Below the pieces are notes generated by a model, which was given only the letters and a program-made list of their open reading frames with translations, did not search any database and had not been told where the DNA came from. DNA of 15,544 nt from Bacillota bacterium (GTDB lineage: Bacteria; Bacillota; Clostridia; Christensenellales; Aristaeellaceae), in NCBI GenBank assembly GCA_023415145.1, contig JAEZLW010000005.1, forward strand, positions 1 through 15,544. The letters run 5' to 3'. The first letter of the stretch is position 1. Every line of letters begins with the position of its first letter. Both the position numbers and the translations under genes were made by a program. Positions 7,294 to 14,626 of the stretch are shown here, in pieces.

Positions 7294-8531
7294 TATGCCC
7301 CCACTGCCTGCCTAAGGGTATCATCGATATCCCCTTCAAAGAAATGAATGTACCGGTTGTAGGTGATCTCCACACTGGCATGCCCCAGCAACTTGGAAAT
7401 GACCTTCACCTCTACACCACGGGCATACAAGTTGCTAGCAAAGGAATGCCGCAGCGCGTGTAGGCCGCGGTGCTCAACGCCAGCCGCTTCGCATGCGTGT
7501 TCCATTGTAGTTAGTAGATGCCGGTAGCCGACATGCTCCCCGGTCTGCGTCGCAAACAAATAAGGGCAGCCAATCACCTGCTGCAATCTGAGGTGCCGGA
7601 TGGCCTCCATGGCCTTGCTGTTCAGAGGAATTGTTCGCTTGCCAGATTCCGTTTTTGTGGCTCTCTGGACCACGTTCTTCCCGTCTACCCGGACCATGTT
7701 TTTGTTCACCCGCAGTGTCCGCTTTTCTTCATCTATATCATTCCACTCCAGTGCTAGGGCTTCGCCGGCCCGGAGCCCTGTCTCCAAAATAAGAACAGCT
7801 CCCCATCCATAACGGAAGCGAAGCTTGTTACCTTTTTGTTCGGTGAATGCGGCTACCAGTTTTTCCTGTTCCTCTTTTTCGTAGGGGAAGATCACTTTAG
7901 TATTGTGGGTCATAGGAGGCATCTGCACGCCTTGCACGGGGTTTCTCTGAATCACCTCTGTCAGCATGGCATGCTCCAATACCTGGCTGAGCATCAGCTT
8001 CTGCTTTTTTATTGTGGAGGCGCTCAATTCCGCCTCCAGGCGATTCACATATTCCTGAATATGCTCGAGCTTGATTTCTCGGATATCCATATGGGCGAGT
8101 TCATCCTTGCAAAGCAGCTGAAGGCAAAACTGGTATCGGGCATAGGATGTGGGACGCACTTTACCCTGCTTATATTTTTCCAGCCAATTCAACATATAGT
8201 CGGCCAGCACCAGTTTATCATCATTTAAGACCTTGTTTCCCTGAGAGCCTTTCCCTGCCTGCTTTTCCTTGGGTTGCCCCTTCTTTGCTTCAGGTTCTTT
8301 TGTAGATATCGCGGAAAGTTGTATAGTCTGGAAGCGTTCAAGCACCTCCGCTTCTGTATTGCAGGTGATGAATTTCCGCTTTCCATCCAAATCCTTATAG
8401 CCTGCCTGGTACCTTCCGTCCGAGCGTTTGGTGATTTTCCCAAGCTTCAAGTGAACGATTGTCACTGCTTTCCCTCCCTTTGATTTGCTGCCATCCGGAG
8501 AACCAGTGACATGGTAAATCGTTCTGACCAT
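7293..8531 (-). CDS. tyrosine recombinase / integrase (Tn916-type, intact)
   Basis: A 412-residue site-specific recombinase that would integrate and excise the element. N-terminal residues ~28-70 (LGKITKRSDGRYQAGYKD and on) resemble the arm-binding AP2-like domain of Tn916 Int; a charged linker of ~40 residues follows. Residues ~105-200 are the SAM-like core-binding domain. The catalytic domain shows Arg254 (ETGLRAGE), Lys293 (ATKTESGK), His358 and Arg361 (HALR), His384 (LLGH) and the nucleophile Tyr394 (YNRY), so all key residues are present. ATG at 8531 is chosen because TAGGAG lies about eight bases upstream and the family N terminus fits; a longer frame to 8669 lacks a comparable site. 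The stop codon touches the tRNA-derived attachment site. Two broken relatives lie at 259-895 and 2853-3240. It follows the 97-aa gene by 246 bases and may have its own promoter. Confidence 0.92.
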   Translation of the reverse strand: MVRTIYHVTGSPDGSKSKGGKAVTIVHLKLGKITKRSDGRYQAGYKDLDGKRKFITCNTEAEVLERFQTIQLSAISTKEPEAKKGQPKEKQAGKGSQGNKVLNDDKLVLADYMLNWLEKYKQGKVRPTSYARYQFCLQLLCKDELAHMDIREIKLEHIQEYVNRLEAELSASTIKKQKLMLSQVLEHAMLTEVIQRNPVQGVQMPPMTHNTKVIFPYEKEEQEKLVAAFTEQKGNKLRFRYGWGAVLILETGLRAGEALALEWNDIDEEKRTLRVNKNMVRVDGKNVVQRATKTESGKRTIPLNSKAMEAIRHLRLQQVIGCPYLFATQTGEHVGYRHLLTTMEHACEAAGVEHRGLHALRHSFASNLYARGVEVKVISKLLGHASVEITYNRYIHFFEGDIDDTLRQAVGA

Positions 8532-8777
8532 TATATCAACTCCTATAAGGCAATTGTGTGGCATTATATGTGAAGAAAAAGATTCGGCAGGGATTTGTCT
8601 CATATACACAATCCGTAATCTCGGCAGGAATAGCATGACAATCCGAAAAATAAGGAGAACAAAAGCCACTTATCTGCTCAAGCCTGTTCCGTGTTATTGT
8701 CTGGAGATATCATCAACATGGCTGCTTCATGTTTCTTGCTTGGCACAGCCCTTTGTATTGCAATGGATTCTAGCTCA

Positions 8778-9071
8778 TTATGTTAATCTGTTTTCATACC
8801 GGTCTGCAATATCGTTCAGCAATTCCGCGATTTGCTTGACTTCAGGCGTTAAGGACAGATGATGCTCCACAATTTGATAATACGGATGTTTTTTCCATAC
8901 AAAGATGTGGATAGGCTGCTGCTTGACTCTTCCGCCGCTGATTTCCACATCGTATTTTCCAAAGTCACGGTATACACACCACTCCATATCAATGATGCGC
9001 ATGGTATAGGGTTCTCCCAGGGATTTGAGCAGTTCCATCTTGAGGCGCGGCGCCTGTTTGAAATACTTCAT
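8778..9071 (-). CDS. hypothetical 97-residue protein of the replication operon
   Basis: I do not recognise this protein. It is soluble, with a basic N terminus (MKYFKQAPRLKMELLKSLG), a beta-rich centre containing MEWCVYRDFG and a Gly-Gly turn, and a helical C terminus (PEVKQIAELLNDIADRYENRL). AAAGGA lies four to five bases before the ATG. It begins 24 bases after the primase-helicase stop on the same strand, so the two are almost surely co-transcribed. The 246 bases between it and the integrase hold no gene I can support. Its position suggests an accessory role in replication or excision of the element, but nothing in the sequence proves it. Confidence 0.65.
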   Translation of the reverse strand: MKYFKQAPRLKMELLKSLGEPYTMRIIDMEWCVYRDFGKYDVEISGGRVKQQPIHIFVWKKHPYYQIVEHHLSLTPEVKQIAELLNDIADRYENRLT

Positions 9072-9095
9072 AGAATCCTTTCTAGGGCAGATTCG

Positions 9096-11384
9096 TCATG
9101 CCAGAAACTCTGTTTCGTCATACCCATACTCCGCACGATATTCAGCTTTTGCTTCCTGCGTTAATATATAGTTTCTGTAAAAAGTGCCCTGTTTGCGCTG
9201 AACGGTCATTTCACCAAATGTACTGCCATTGTGAGCAGCTAATGCTTCTCGAAATTCTCTGGCTGTTTTCGCATAGCCGTTGTTGTTATCCTTGCACCAA
9301 GCTTTATAGACCTTGTATACACGGCCCGTGGTACAGCCGTCATGAATCTTTGCATCCGACCGCTTTGTCATGCATTCTTCAAAAAACAGGATCACGGTAT
9401 TGTTGGTATTACGGTACTCCCGTCTTGCTTCCACAACCGATTGCGGTTCGGAAAAGCGGTAGCCGCCCTGAATCACGCCGCGAAATGCCATCACCGCTTT
9501 ATATACAATGCCTTCTCGCTCGGCATAAAGCTTGTCCAGCAAATGTTTATCCTGCTTTTCCGGGGGAATTACGTTCCTGCAATGAATCAACAGTATACGG
9601 TTATACACCCAATCCCCATCATCCCCGCCAAATTTCGGCAGACGGTTCATGCAAAACCAAAGCAGCCCATTATAGGTGAACTCAAAGCCGTTCATGCCTT
9701 TGAACTCTGCAAATAAACTGTCGCCGCCAGTGCATTTTTTGAAGGTTTTCAGTTCGCTGACTGTTACAAAGCTCATATCCGAGCTTCCAGCCAGTCGTTT
9801 ATTGTAAATGTTGCCCGTACCAAAGCGCGCCTCAATCTCACTTAAATCAATGCCCACATAGTTTCCTTTGCCCAGAATCTTTTCTGCCAGGCTTTTCGCC
9901 TGTGATTTTCCAGTATCACCGGGACCGTCCAGGAACAACGCTTTTTTCATGCGCCATCCCTTTACATTGGAAAACACTCCGCCCATAAACTCCATGATTA
10001 CCTGTTCGTCTTCCCGGCAGCCATTCGTCAGTGTATGCATATACCTGTCAAAAGTGGGCGTAGCTGCAGGAACACCGTGCCACTGGCATTGAAGCTGAAC
10101 CGTGGAAAGCACATCCGGTGTATGAGGCAAAAGGCGAAGGTCGGATAAGCGCAGCAATCCATTCTGAAAATTGATGAAGTCCTCGTCAGCATTCAGATCT
10201 CTGTCCTTGTGCGTGTTCAGGTCTGTCAGCAGCAGCTGATATACCTCGTTCACCTGTCCCATCTTCACCAGCATTTCGTCATATGCTGCAATGAAGCTTT
10301 TGATGATACCTTTGAACATATCATCCGAGTAGAGCCTGTAACAGCCAGAGGCATAGACAAATTTAAGCGTAGCACCGGTAGCGGTGTCCCGAACAAAGAG
10401 ATAATACAAGTTCTCCCGTATATGTCGGGCTAACAGCGGAGGGCTGACGGTGGCTTTTCCCGTTTGCTTGTCAAATTGAATAAATTCCGGTGCCGGCATG
10501 ACCGAGCGATTGAATACACCGTGACAGGCTTCTATCGCAGCCCGGATCGTCATCTCCCTATAATCTGCCCGTTCCCATTTGTCACGCATTAGGGCTGACT
10601 GACGGAAGACGGCATCAATCAGATCAGGATCGTTTCCGGTTCGAAAGGCGATCATTGCGCAAAGCGCACAGTCGGCAGCAGAATCGTCCTGGCCGTAGGC
10701 GTCGATCTCTCCGTGATCAAAGAGCCGGGCAAATTTCTCCCCGTTCTTTTGACTGCGCAGGGATTCGATAACCTGATCCCCCTGCAAAACTGAAGGATGC
10801 TGTGCATGCTGATTTTGCATCGGCTTGCGCTGCATATCCTGATGTAGCGTCATCAGGACGGCGCTGGTGCATTCCGCCAGGGGTTTATCTTCGATTACGT
10901 TATCGGTATAGACAGCAAATCGATTCGTAAGGCCGCCGATATACAACTCCATATCGTTATGCGGATTCTTCATATAGAATTGCCGGCTTAATTGGATCCT
11001 TCCCTTATCATCTGTTTCCACAGGCAAACGGTCCAGTTCACATTTGCCGTACAGATGGATGCCGTTTCCACTGACCGAGTATTCGGCATACGTATTAAAT
11101 CGCCGCAGGCATGTCTGTACGGTTTCGTCCCGCAGCGTTTTGTGATCAATGTCCAGAAAGAAATATCCTTTGGGGATTACAAAACCAACGCCGCTGAAGT
11201 CGTGTTCCTGTGTAGCTTGGGCTGCTTCTTCATACGTCACCCAGGTCTCCGCAAACTTCCAGTTCGTGCCGGACACCCTGCCCTTTACTGAGCAGGGCAC
11301 CTTTGTTTTTGTACCGTTACGGACAGCATAGTTCCAGCAGAGCCAGATTTTCTGCTGCTTCAGCTCTTGTAAAGCACCTTGCAC
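9096..11384 (-). CDS. primase-helicase, NrS-1/P4 type (PrimPol plus SF3 helicase)
   Basis: A 762-residue replication protein for the mobile element. The N-terminal part resembles archaeo-eukaryotic primase-polymerases of the phage NrS-1 kind: the acidic metal motif FFLDIDH (about 95-101), the nucleotide motif SVSGNGIHLYGK (about 123-134) and MELYIGGLTNRFAVYT. A helical linker follows (REMTIRAAIEACH). The C-terminal half is a D5/P4-like superfamily 3 helicase with Walker A GPGDTGKS (about 490) and FCMNRLPKFGGDDGDWVYNR near the sensor. It would open and prime the origin, probably the iteron region at 12992-13307. The GTG at 11384 is the start because AGGAGG lies seven bases upstream; the longer frame upstream overlaps the excisionase-like gene. 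It follows that gene by 32 bases, so the operon order is xis-like, primase-helicase, 97-aa protein. Confidence 0.9.
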   Translation of the reverse strand: MQGALQELKQQKIWLCWNYAVRNGTKTKVPCSVKGRVSGTNWKFAETWVTYEEAAQATQEHDFSGVGFVIPKGYFFLDIDHKTLRDETVQTCLRRFNTYAEYSVSGNGIHLYGKCELDRLPVETDDKGRIQLSRQFYMKNPHNDMELYIGGLTNRFAVYTDNVIEDKPLAECTSAVLMTLHQDMQRKPMQNQHAQHPSVLQGDQVIESLRSQKNGEKFARLFDHGEIDAYGQDDSAADCALCAMIAFRTGNDPDLIDAVFRQSALMRDKWERADYREMTIRAAIEACHGVFNRSVMPAPEFIQFDKQTGKATVSPPLLARHIRENLYYLFVRDTATGATLKFVYASGCYRLYSDDMFKGIIKSFIAAYDEMLVKMGQVNEVYQLLLTDLNTHKDRDLNADEDFINFQNGLLRLSDLRLLPHTPDVLSTVQLQCQWHGVPAATPTFDRYMHTLTNGCREDEQVIMEFMGGVFSNVKGWRMKKALFLDGPGDTGKSQAKSLAEKILGKGNYVGIDLSEIEARFGTGNIYNKRLAGSSDMSFVTVSELKTFKKCTGGDSLFAEFKGMNGFEFTYNGLLWFCMNRLPKFGGDDGDWVYNRILLIHCRNVIPPEKQDKHLLDKLYAEREGIVYKAVMAFRGVIQGGYRFSEPQSVVEARREYRNTNNTVILFFEECMTKRSDAKIHDGCTTGRVYKVYKAWCKDNNNGYAKTAREFREALAAHNGSTFGEMTVQRKQGTFYRNYILTQEAKAEYRAEYGYDETEFLA

Positions 11385-11416
11385 ATGTTCACCTCCTTTC
11401 CGCGGTATGGATACCC

Positions 11417-11593
11417 CTAGAGGCGAATCGCACACTTTCTCAGCCATTCCTGAAAGGCTGCGACTGGAATCAAAATCCGGGTACCGATTCGCAAAATGGG
11501 AAATCCGGGCGTTTTGGTCAACTCATACGCTTTGGGCAAGCTGATCCCCATCATGGAGGATAGTTCCTGCACACTCATTGTCAGTTTTTCCAT
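11417..11593 (-). CDS. excisionase-like helix-turn-helix protein
   Basis: A 58-residue DNA-binding protein with the winged-helix form of small excisionases/HTH_17 proteins: MSVQELSSMMGISLPKAYEL as the helix-turn-helix, then FPILRIGTRILIPVAAFQEWL as wing and helix. Such proteins steer the integrase towards excision or activate element genes. The ATG at 11593 has GGAGG about eight bases upstream. It is the first gene of the minus-strand operon and stops 32 bases before the primase-helicase start. It faces the DUF6076-like gene across a 292-base divergent region. The family resemblance is good for so short a protein; excisionase versus plain regulator is not decidable here. Confidence 0.8.
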   Translation of the reverse strand: MEKLTMSVQELSSMMGISLPKAYELTKTPGFPILRIGTRILIPVAAFQEWLRKCAIRL

Positions 11594-11885
11594 GGGTTTT
11601 CCTCCTATATGTTATGGCTGTTTTAAAAGATCCGCCCATCATCGTTTCTTTTCCTGGGGCAGCCTCTTGTTTGAGGTCTCCCCGTATTCCCTTGTGAACC
11701 GACGCTCCGGATTTCGCCATTCTGGCACCGCATCCCCAAGGTATCTCCAGCGAGTGGACGATTCAGTTTCCAAGGTACAAAGGCATTTTTTTGTTTGGTA
11801 TTGCCTTCGTGAGCATTATACGTCATAATATCACCGTATACGAATATTGTGCGGTGAGGATAACGGTGAGGTTGGGGGTATAAGG
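11594..11885. promoter_or_regulatory. divergent control region between the xis-like and DUF6076-like genes
   Basis: Plus-strand candidate promoter: TTGCCT (11801-11806), 17 bases, CATAAT (11824-11829). A minus-strand TATAAT lies in the same stretch (about 11815-11820) but with a poor -35. Near the DUF6076-like start are three copies of one hexamer: TCACCG at 11831-11836 and CGGTGA at 11852-11857 and 11864-11869. The first two form an inverted repeat and the last two are 12 bases apart. This looks like an operator for an element-encoded repressor or initiator. The promoter calls are weak; the hexamers are plain to see. Confidence 0.4.
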
Positions 11886-12947
11886 ATGGCGCAGCTGCAT
11901 TTGGATGTATTGAGCTTTGGCGAAATCGGGGGCGTGGGTGAGATGTCATACCGCACCATCCGTTTTCCGAAATATCAAATTCGTAATGAGCGCGGTTCGA
12001 TGCTGCTGTGCCCTGTATATGAGCGAACTGACGCGCTGATTGACAGCAAGAAAGACTTTTACATGACGGGTCAGGAACTGTTGTTCCGGATCTGCAATCT
12101 GTATAGAAAAATCAATGATGCTGCATGCAATGCATCGTATGTGCAGCTAATTGCTCAATGGTGCACAGAAAACACGCATCCTTACCAAATCGATATGATC
12201 TATGAGGTTTTGAAAGACCCGGCGTATGATTATGACAGTTTTTCACCAACCGTCATGCGAGATGGTATCTTTGCTGTAAATGATTTTCTGCGTGACGCTG
12301 AGCATCTCTACAACACAGTCTGCTTTTATCAGGCACTGAAGGAACTACAAATTGGGAACGATTCTTTTGCCAGAGCATTGTATACAGAAGGCAGATTCTC
12401 GGATGGGTTACCATTTTTCGAAAAGTATAAGAGTGCCATTACTCCTGCTGATGAGCAGGAAACAGACAAAGATGCACCTTGTGATCTCCTGGAGGAAATG
12501 CAAAGGGATAATGAGCGATTCCGAATAAAAGTGGACAATCGCATGCCGTATGAAGAACGCCTGTTTTTGAGGAATCCGCTGGATGACATGCAGTATTTGC
12601 AGGAAATGTTATTGGGATTGTTTCCCGAGTTCAAGATGAAACTACGCCAGGATGCGAAAACCAAACGCATTGTCTTTGGGGCGGATGTACAATCCGTATT
12701 TGATCTTGGTTGGTACACCTTATCGCGATGTGTAGCGGATGACGCACCCAAGGAAGATGATGATCCGGATAGTATGTTCCGGGAGGGTTCCATTCTGAGT
12801 TGTATCATATGCGGTGATTTCTTTGTGCGTAGGGGACCACGGCAGCTGTACTGCAATAAGCCTGATTGTCAGGCAGCACGAAAGCGCAAAAATCAGCGGG
12901 ATGTGTACAATCGCCAGAAAGCAAAGAAAAGCCCCAAAGGGGATTGA
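11886..12947 (+). CDS. DUF6076-like protein with C-terminal zinc finger
   Basis: A 353-residue protein of unknown function. From memory it resembles DUF6076-type proteins carried by Clostridia mobile elements; this could not be checked. The first ~280 residues are mixed helix and strand with many aromatic residues and no enzyme motif I know. The C terminus (about residues 297-330) has the pattern CIICGDFFVRRG-QLYC-DCQAARKRK, a four-cysteine zinc finger followed by a basic tail, like the CGNR-type DNA-binding fingers. The protein may therefore bind DNA, perhaps the iteron region that begins 45 bases after its stop, or its own operator. ATG at 11886 is preferred, with GGGGG about eight bases upstream; TTG at 11847 would add 13 residues without a better site. 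It is transcribed away from the replication operon and ends at a hairpin terminator. Confidence 0.65.
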   Translation: MAQLHLDVLSFGEIGGVGEMSYRTIRFPKYQIRNERGSMLLCPVYERTDALIDSKKDFYMTGQELLFRICNLYRKINDAACNASYVQLIAQWCTENTHPYQIDMIYEVLKDPAYDYDSFSPTVMRDGIFAVNDFLRDAEHLYNTVCFYQALKELQIGNDSFARALYTEGRFSDGLPFFEKYKSAITPADEQETDKDAPCDLLEEMQRDNERFRIKVDNRMPYEERLFLRNPLDDMQYLQEMLLGLFPEFKMKLRQDAKTKRIVFGADVQSVFDLGWYTLSRCVADDAPKEDDDPDSMFREGSILSCIICGDFFVRRGPRQLYCNKPDCQAARKRKNQRDVYNRQKAKKSPKGD

Positions 12948-12955
12948 ACCTTCAC

Positions 12956-12991
12956 GAACGCCATCCATGAAAACGGGTGGCGTTCAGTTTT
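12956..12991 (+). terminator. terminator after the DUF6076-like gene
   Basis: An 11-bp stem with one wobble pair (12956-12966 with 12975-12985) and an eight-base loop, followed by AGTTTT. The T tract is short, so termination may be partial. It separates the gene from the iteron array. Confidence 0.6.
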
Positions 12992-13106
12992 GGTGGCAGT
13001 ACTTACCCACGTGGTGGCAGTAATGGTGGCAGAAGTGGTGGCAGTTGAAAACGCGAAAGGCCTTGATTTTCCTGGCTTTTTTTGCTTTGGTGGCAGTAGT
13101 GGCAGT
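12992..13106 (+). repeat. left iteron array, six GGTGGCAGT units
   Basis: Units at 12992-13000, 13013-13021, 13025-13033 (last base A), 13037-13045, 13089-13097 and 13098-13106 (first base A). The last two are directly adjacent. Extended consensus is GGTGGCAGTA. Confidence 0.9.
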
Positions 13107-13193
13107 AAAATCAACTTTATATACAGGTTTATATAAACTATGTATATATAAATGCATTACTTGTCTGTTTTATTTCCCCTATGAGTTAAAAGT

Positions 13194-13307
13194 ACTGCCA
13201 CTACTGCCACCAAATCGTGAAAACCTTTGATTTTCCTGCATTTTTACAAATGAGTACTGCCACCACTACTGCCACCAGTACTGCCACCAAATAGGAGTAC
13301 TGCCACC
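13194..13307 (-). repeat. right iteron array, six inverted units (ACTGCCACC)
   Basis: Units at 13194-13202 (last base T), 13203-13211, 13256-13264, 13268-13276, 13280-13288 and 13299-13307. The innermost two are adjacent, mirroring the left array. Most are preceded by GT, giving GTACTGCCACC. Confidence 0.9.
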
Positions 13308-13350
13308 AAGGGCATCTTTGTTATCCAATATCCAGGAACCAGCAAAAAGA

Positions 13351-13416
13351 AAAAAACTTGTTCACTATCTGTCTTTGGCATGAAGCCGGAGGTCAGAAAG
13401 ATGAACAGGTTTTTTC
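13351..13416. terminator. long hairpin with T tract right of the origin
   Basis: Arms AAAAAACTTGTTCA (13351-13364) and TGAACAGGTTTTTT (13402-13415) pair over 14 bases with one wobble. Inside, GGC/GCC and CTGTCTTTGGC/GCCGGAGGTCAG extend the stem imperfectly. The A-run/T-run ends make it a plausible two-way terminator. No gene ends next to it, so it may instead insulate the origin or be a structured RNA. The rest of 13308-13496 shows nothing else I can name. Confidence 0.5.
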
Positions 13417-13496
13417 TATTATTTAGGGCATTAATGAGGACTTGTCATTTGGTCAACAGATCAAAAAAGTCAATAGTTTCAATGGGTAAATTGTAG

Positions 13497-13516
13497 TAGT
13501 CAACATAAACTGGACA
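13497..13516 (+). repeat. IS3 left terminal inverted repeat
   Basis: Pairs with 15060-15079 in inverted orientation at 16 of 20 positions. The inner ten bases (AAACTGGACA) are identical apart from none of the core positions; the differences lie in the outer half. Confidence 0.65.
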
Positions 13517-13572
13517 TATTTAGGGATAAAGTTTCTACAAAGCATGCGGTTGGAATATTCTGCCGACGCCAT

Positions 13573-13694
13573 CCTTGACAGGACCTTGAGAAACAATGAA
13601 GGGGGCATACCGACGGCGAAGAACTCATCAGCAACCCAAATTAGTCTTCGCCGTCAGAACGCCGATTGTACTGTTTCCCAAGAAACTGTCAAGG
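13573..13694. other. nested long hairpin in the non-coding end of the IS3 element
   Basis: Three nested inverted repeats fit one fold: CCTTGACAG (13573-13581) with CTGTCAAGG (13686-13694), CTTGAGAAACA (13585-13595) with 13672-13682 (one mismatch), and GACGGCGAAGA (13612-13622) with TCTTCGCCGTC (13645-13655). A short CCGCC/GGCGG hairpin follows at 13700-13712. The fold could block read-through into the transposase genes or be a small RNA. It is unusually long for an IS3 end. Confidence 0.55.
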
Positions 13695-13759
13695 ACAAGC
13701 CGCCGTGGGCGGTGGCTGCGTTCGCGGTAATTCCAACAACACCTCTGGCTCGGAATCTA

Positions 13760-14626
13760 TCAGCAACCAATAACCGGCGCAAAACGTTCCCGGTATTGCC
13801 GTGGCGTCAGGTAGTTTAGAGAATAGGCCGGACGCTGCTCATTAAAGAAAACAATGTAATCATCGATCTCCTGATCAACGCATCCATCACCCTTCACGTG
13901 AAAATCCATAAATAATTCCGCTTTTATCCATCCATTGATCGCTTCCATCGCCGCATTATCTGTTGGCGTACCTGCTCGGGACATTGAGTGGACGATATTG
14001 TACATTGGGAGAAGATCATTAAAGTCTTTTGAGGCATATACACTATCCTGATCCGAATGTAACACCATTCTGTATTCCGGATGCGCCTCCTTCAGTGCCA
14101 ACAAGTCCTTAAGCCCGCTGATATATGTCATACGGTCTCCACGCCGTGAAGAAAGTGAATAGCTAACGATCTCGTTATTCCAAAGATCCATATACAGGGT
14201 CAGCTCGTAATAAATCCCCTTCACGTGGAAGGCCGTCATATCGCTTACGATACATTGCAGCGGACCGTCGATATTCAGCTCCGTCATGAGCAGATTCGGA
14301 AACACCCTGAAAGGTTGTCCAGGCTTCTTATACTTGTAATGCTTCGCCTTGCTCTTGATTCCTGCCGTTTTGCAGCATTTGTGCGCATACGGATCTGACA
14401 TAACCTTTCCTGTGTCCAGGCGAATCTTCGCATTCAGCCATCGGTAGCCATGGGACGGATACTTTAGGTGGTATTCCTGAAACAATTGGATTGACGCAAT
14501 CAGTGCTCTTGTTCGTTCCGATGGGTTAGACAGATGCGCCTTCCAGTTGTAGAAACTGCTTCGCTGTATAATCATGGTTTCGCATAGCAGCTTTACAGGA
14601 AACAGCCCTGACAGTTCCAGGATCAC
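13760..14626 (-). CDS. IS3-family transposase OrfB (DDE catalytic part)
   Basis: The catalytic half of an IS3-family (IS150-like) transposase, 288 residues from a GTG. N-terminal ~60 residues form the HTH_21-type region (FPVKLLCETMIIQRSSFYNWK, then YHLKYPSHGYRWLNAKI). The integrase-core domain carries all catalytic residues: Asp129 (IVSDMTAF), Asp192 (LHSDQDSVY) and Glu228 (NAAMEAINGW), the last two 35 residues apart as in DD35E. The C terminus has FFNEQRPAYSLNYLTPRQYR. It overlaps orfA by four bases (GTGA). The same frame is open upstream to the A7 slippery site in orfA, so the working transposase is probably the OrfAB fusion made by -1 frameshifting. No disabling mutation is seen. Confidence 0.92.
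   Translation of the reverse strand: MILELSGLFPVKLLCETMIIQRSSFYNWKAHLSNPSERTRALIASIQLFQEYHLKYPSHGYRWLNAKIRLDTGKVMSDPYAHKCCKTAGIKSKAKHYKYKKPGQPFRVFPNLLMTELNIDGPLQCIVSDMTAFHVKGIYYELTLYMDLWNNEIVSYSLSSRRGDRMTYISGLKDLLALKEAHPEYRMVLHSDQDSVYASKDFNDLLPMYNIVHSMSRAGTPTDNAAMEAINGWIKAELFMDFHVKGDGCVDQEIDDYIVFFNEQRPAYSLNYLTPRQYRERFAPVIGC

Larger units (their letters stand above)
12992..13307. other. candidate replication origin with mirror-symmetric iterons
   Basis: Twelve copies of a 9-bp iteron, GGTGGCAGT, flank an A+T-rich core. Six point right (starts 12992, 13013, 13025, 13037, 13089, 13098) and six point left (ends 13202, 13211, 13264, 13276, 13288, 13307). Successive spacings are 21-12-12-52-9 on the left and 9-53-12-12-19 on the right, an almost exact mirror image. 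Nine copies are perfect; three differ at one base. The core (13107-13193) contains the palindrome GTTTATATAAAC (13127-13138) inside a larger TATATA-rich near-palindrome. Each long gap holds TTGATTTTCCTG (13063-13074, 13227-13238) in direct orientation. Iterons around an easily melted core are the classical theta-origin design, and the element's primase-helicase is the natural initiator, as the P4 alpha protein binds its own iterons. Origin function is inference. Confidence 0.75.

Noticed and set aside
8532..8669. 46-residue N-terminal extension of the integrase
   Set aside because: The upstream in-frame ATG lacks a ribosome binding site, while ATG 8531 has TAGGAG at good spacing and fits the family start.
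11385..11447. 21-residue upstream extension of the primase-helicase
   Set aside because: It would overlap the excisionase-like gene and cover the AGGAGG that serves the GTG at 11384.
11623..11826. 67-codon minus-strand frame upstream of the excisionase-like gene
   Set aside because: Its ribosome binding site is poor, its composition (many Arg/Gly/Asn) is not protein-like, and it covers the divergent promoter region; not annotated as a gene.
12930..12950. GGTTCAATCCCC on the minus strand, resembling a tRNA T-loop and a possible second att site
   Set aside because: It lies in the coding end of the DUF6076-like gene, lacks an acceptor strand and CCA, and does not match the 25-base site at 7269-7293.
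12992..13307. Repeat cluster considered as a CRISPR array
   Set aside because: Units are only 9 bp, occur in both orientations, and spacers are 0-43 bases long; there are no cas genes. The pattern is that of iterons.
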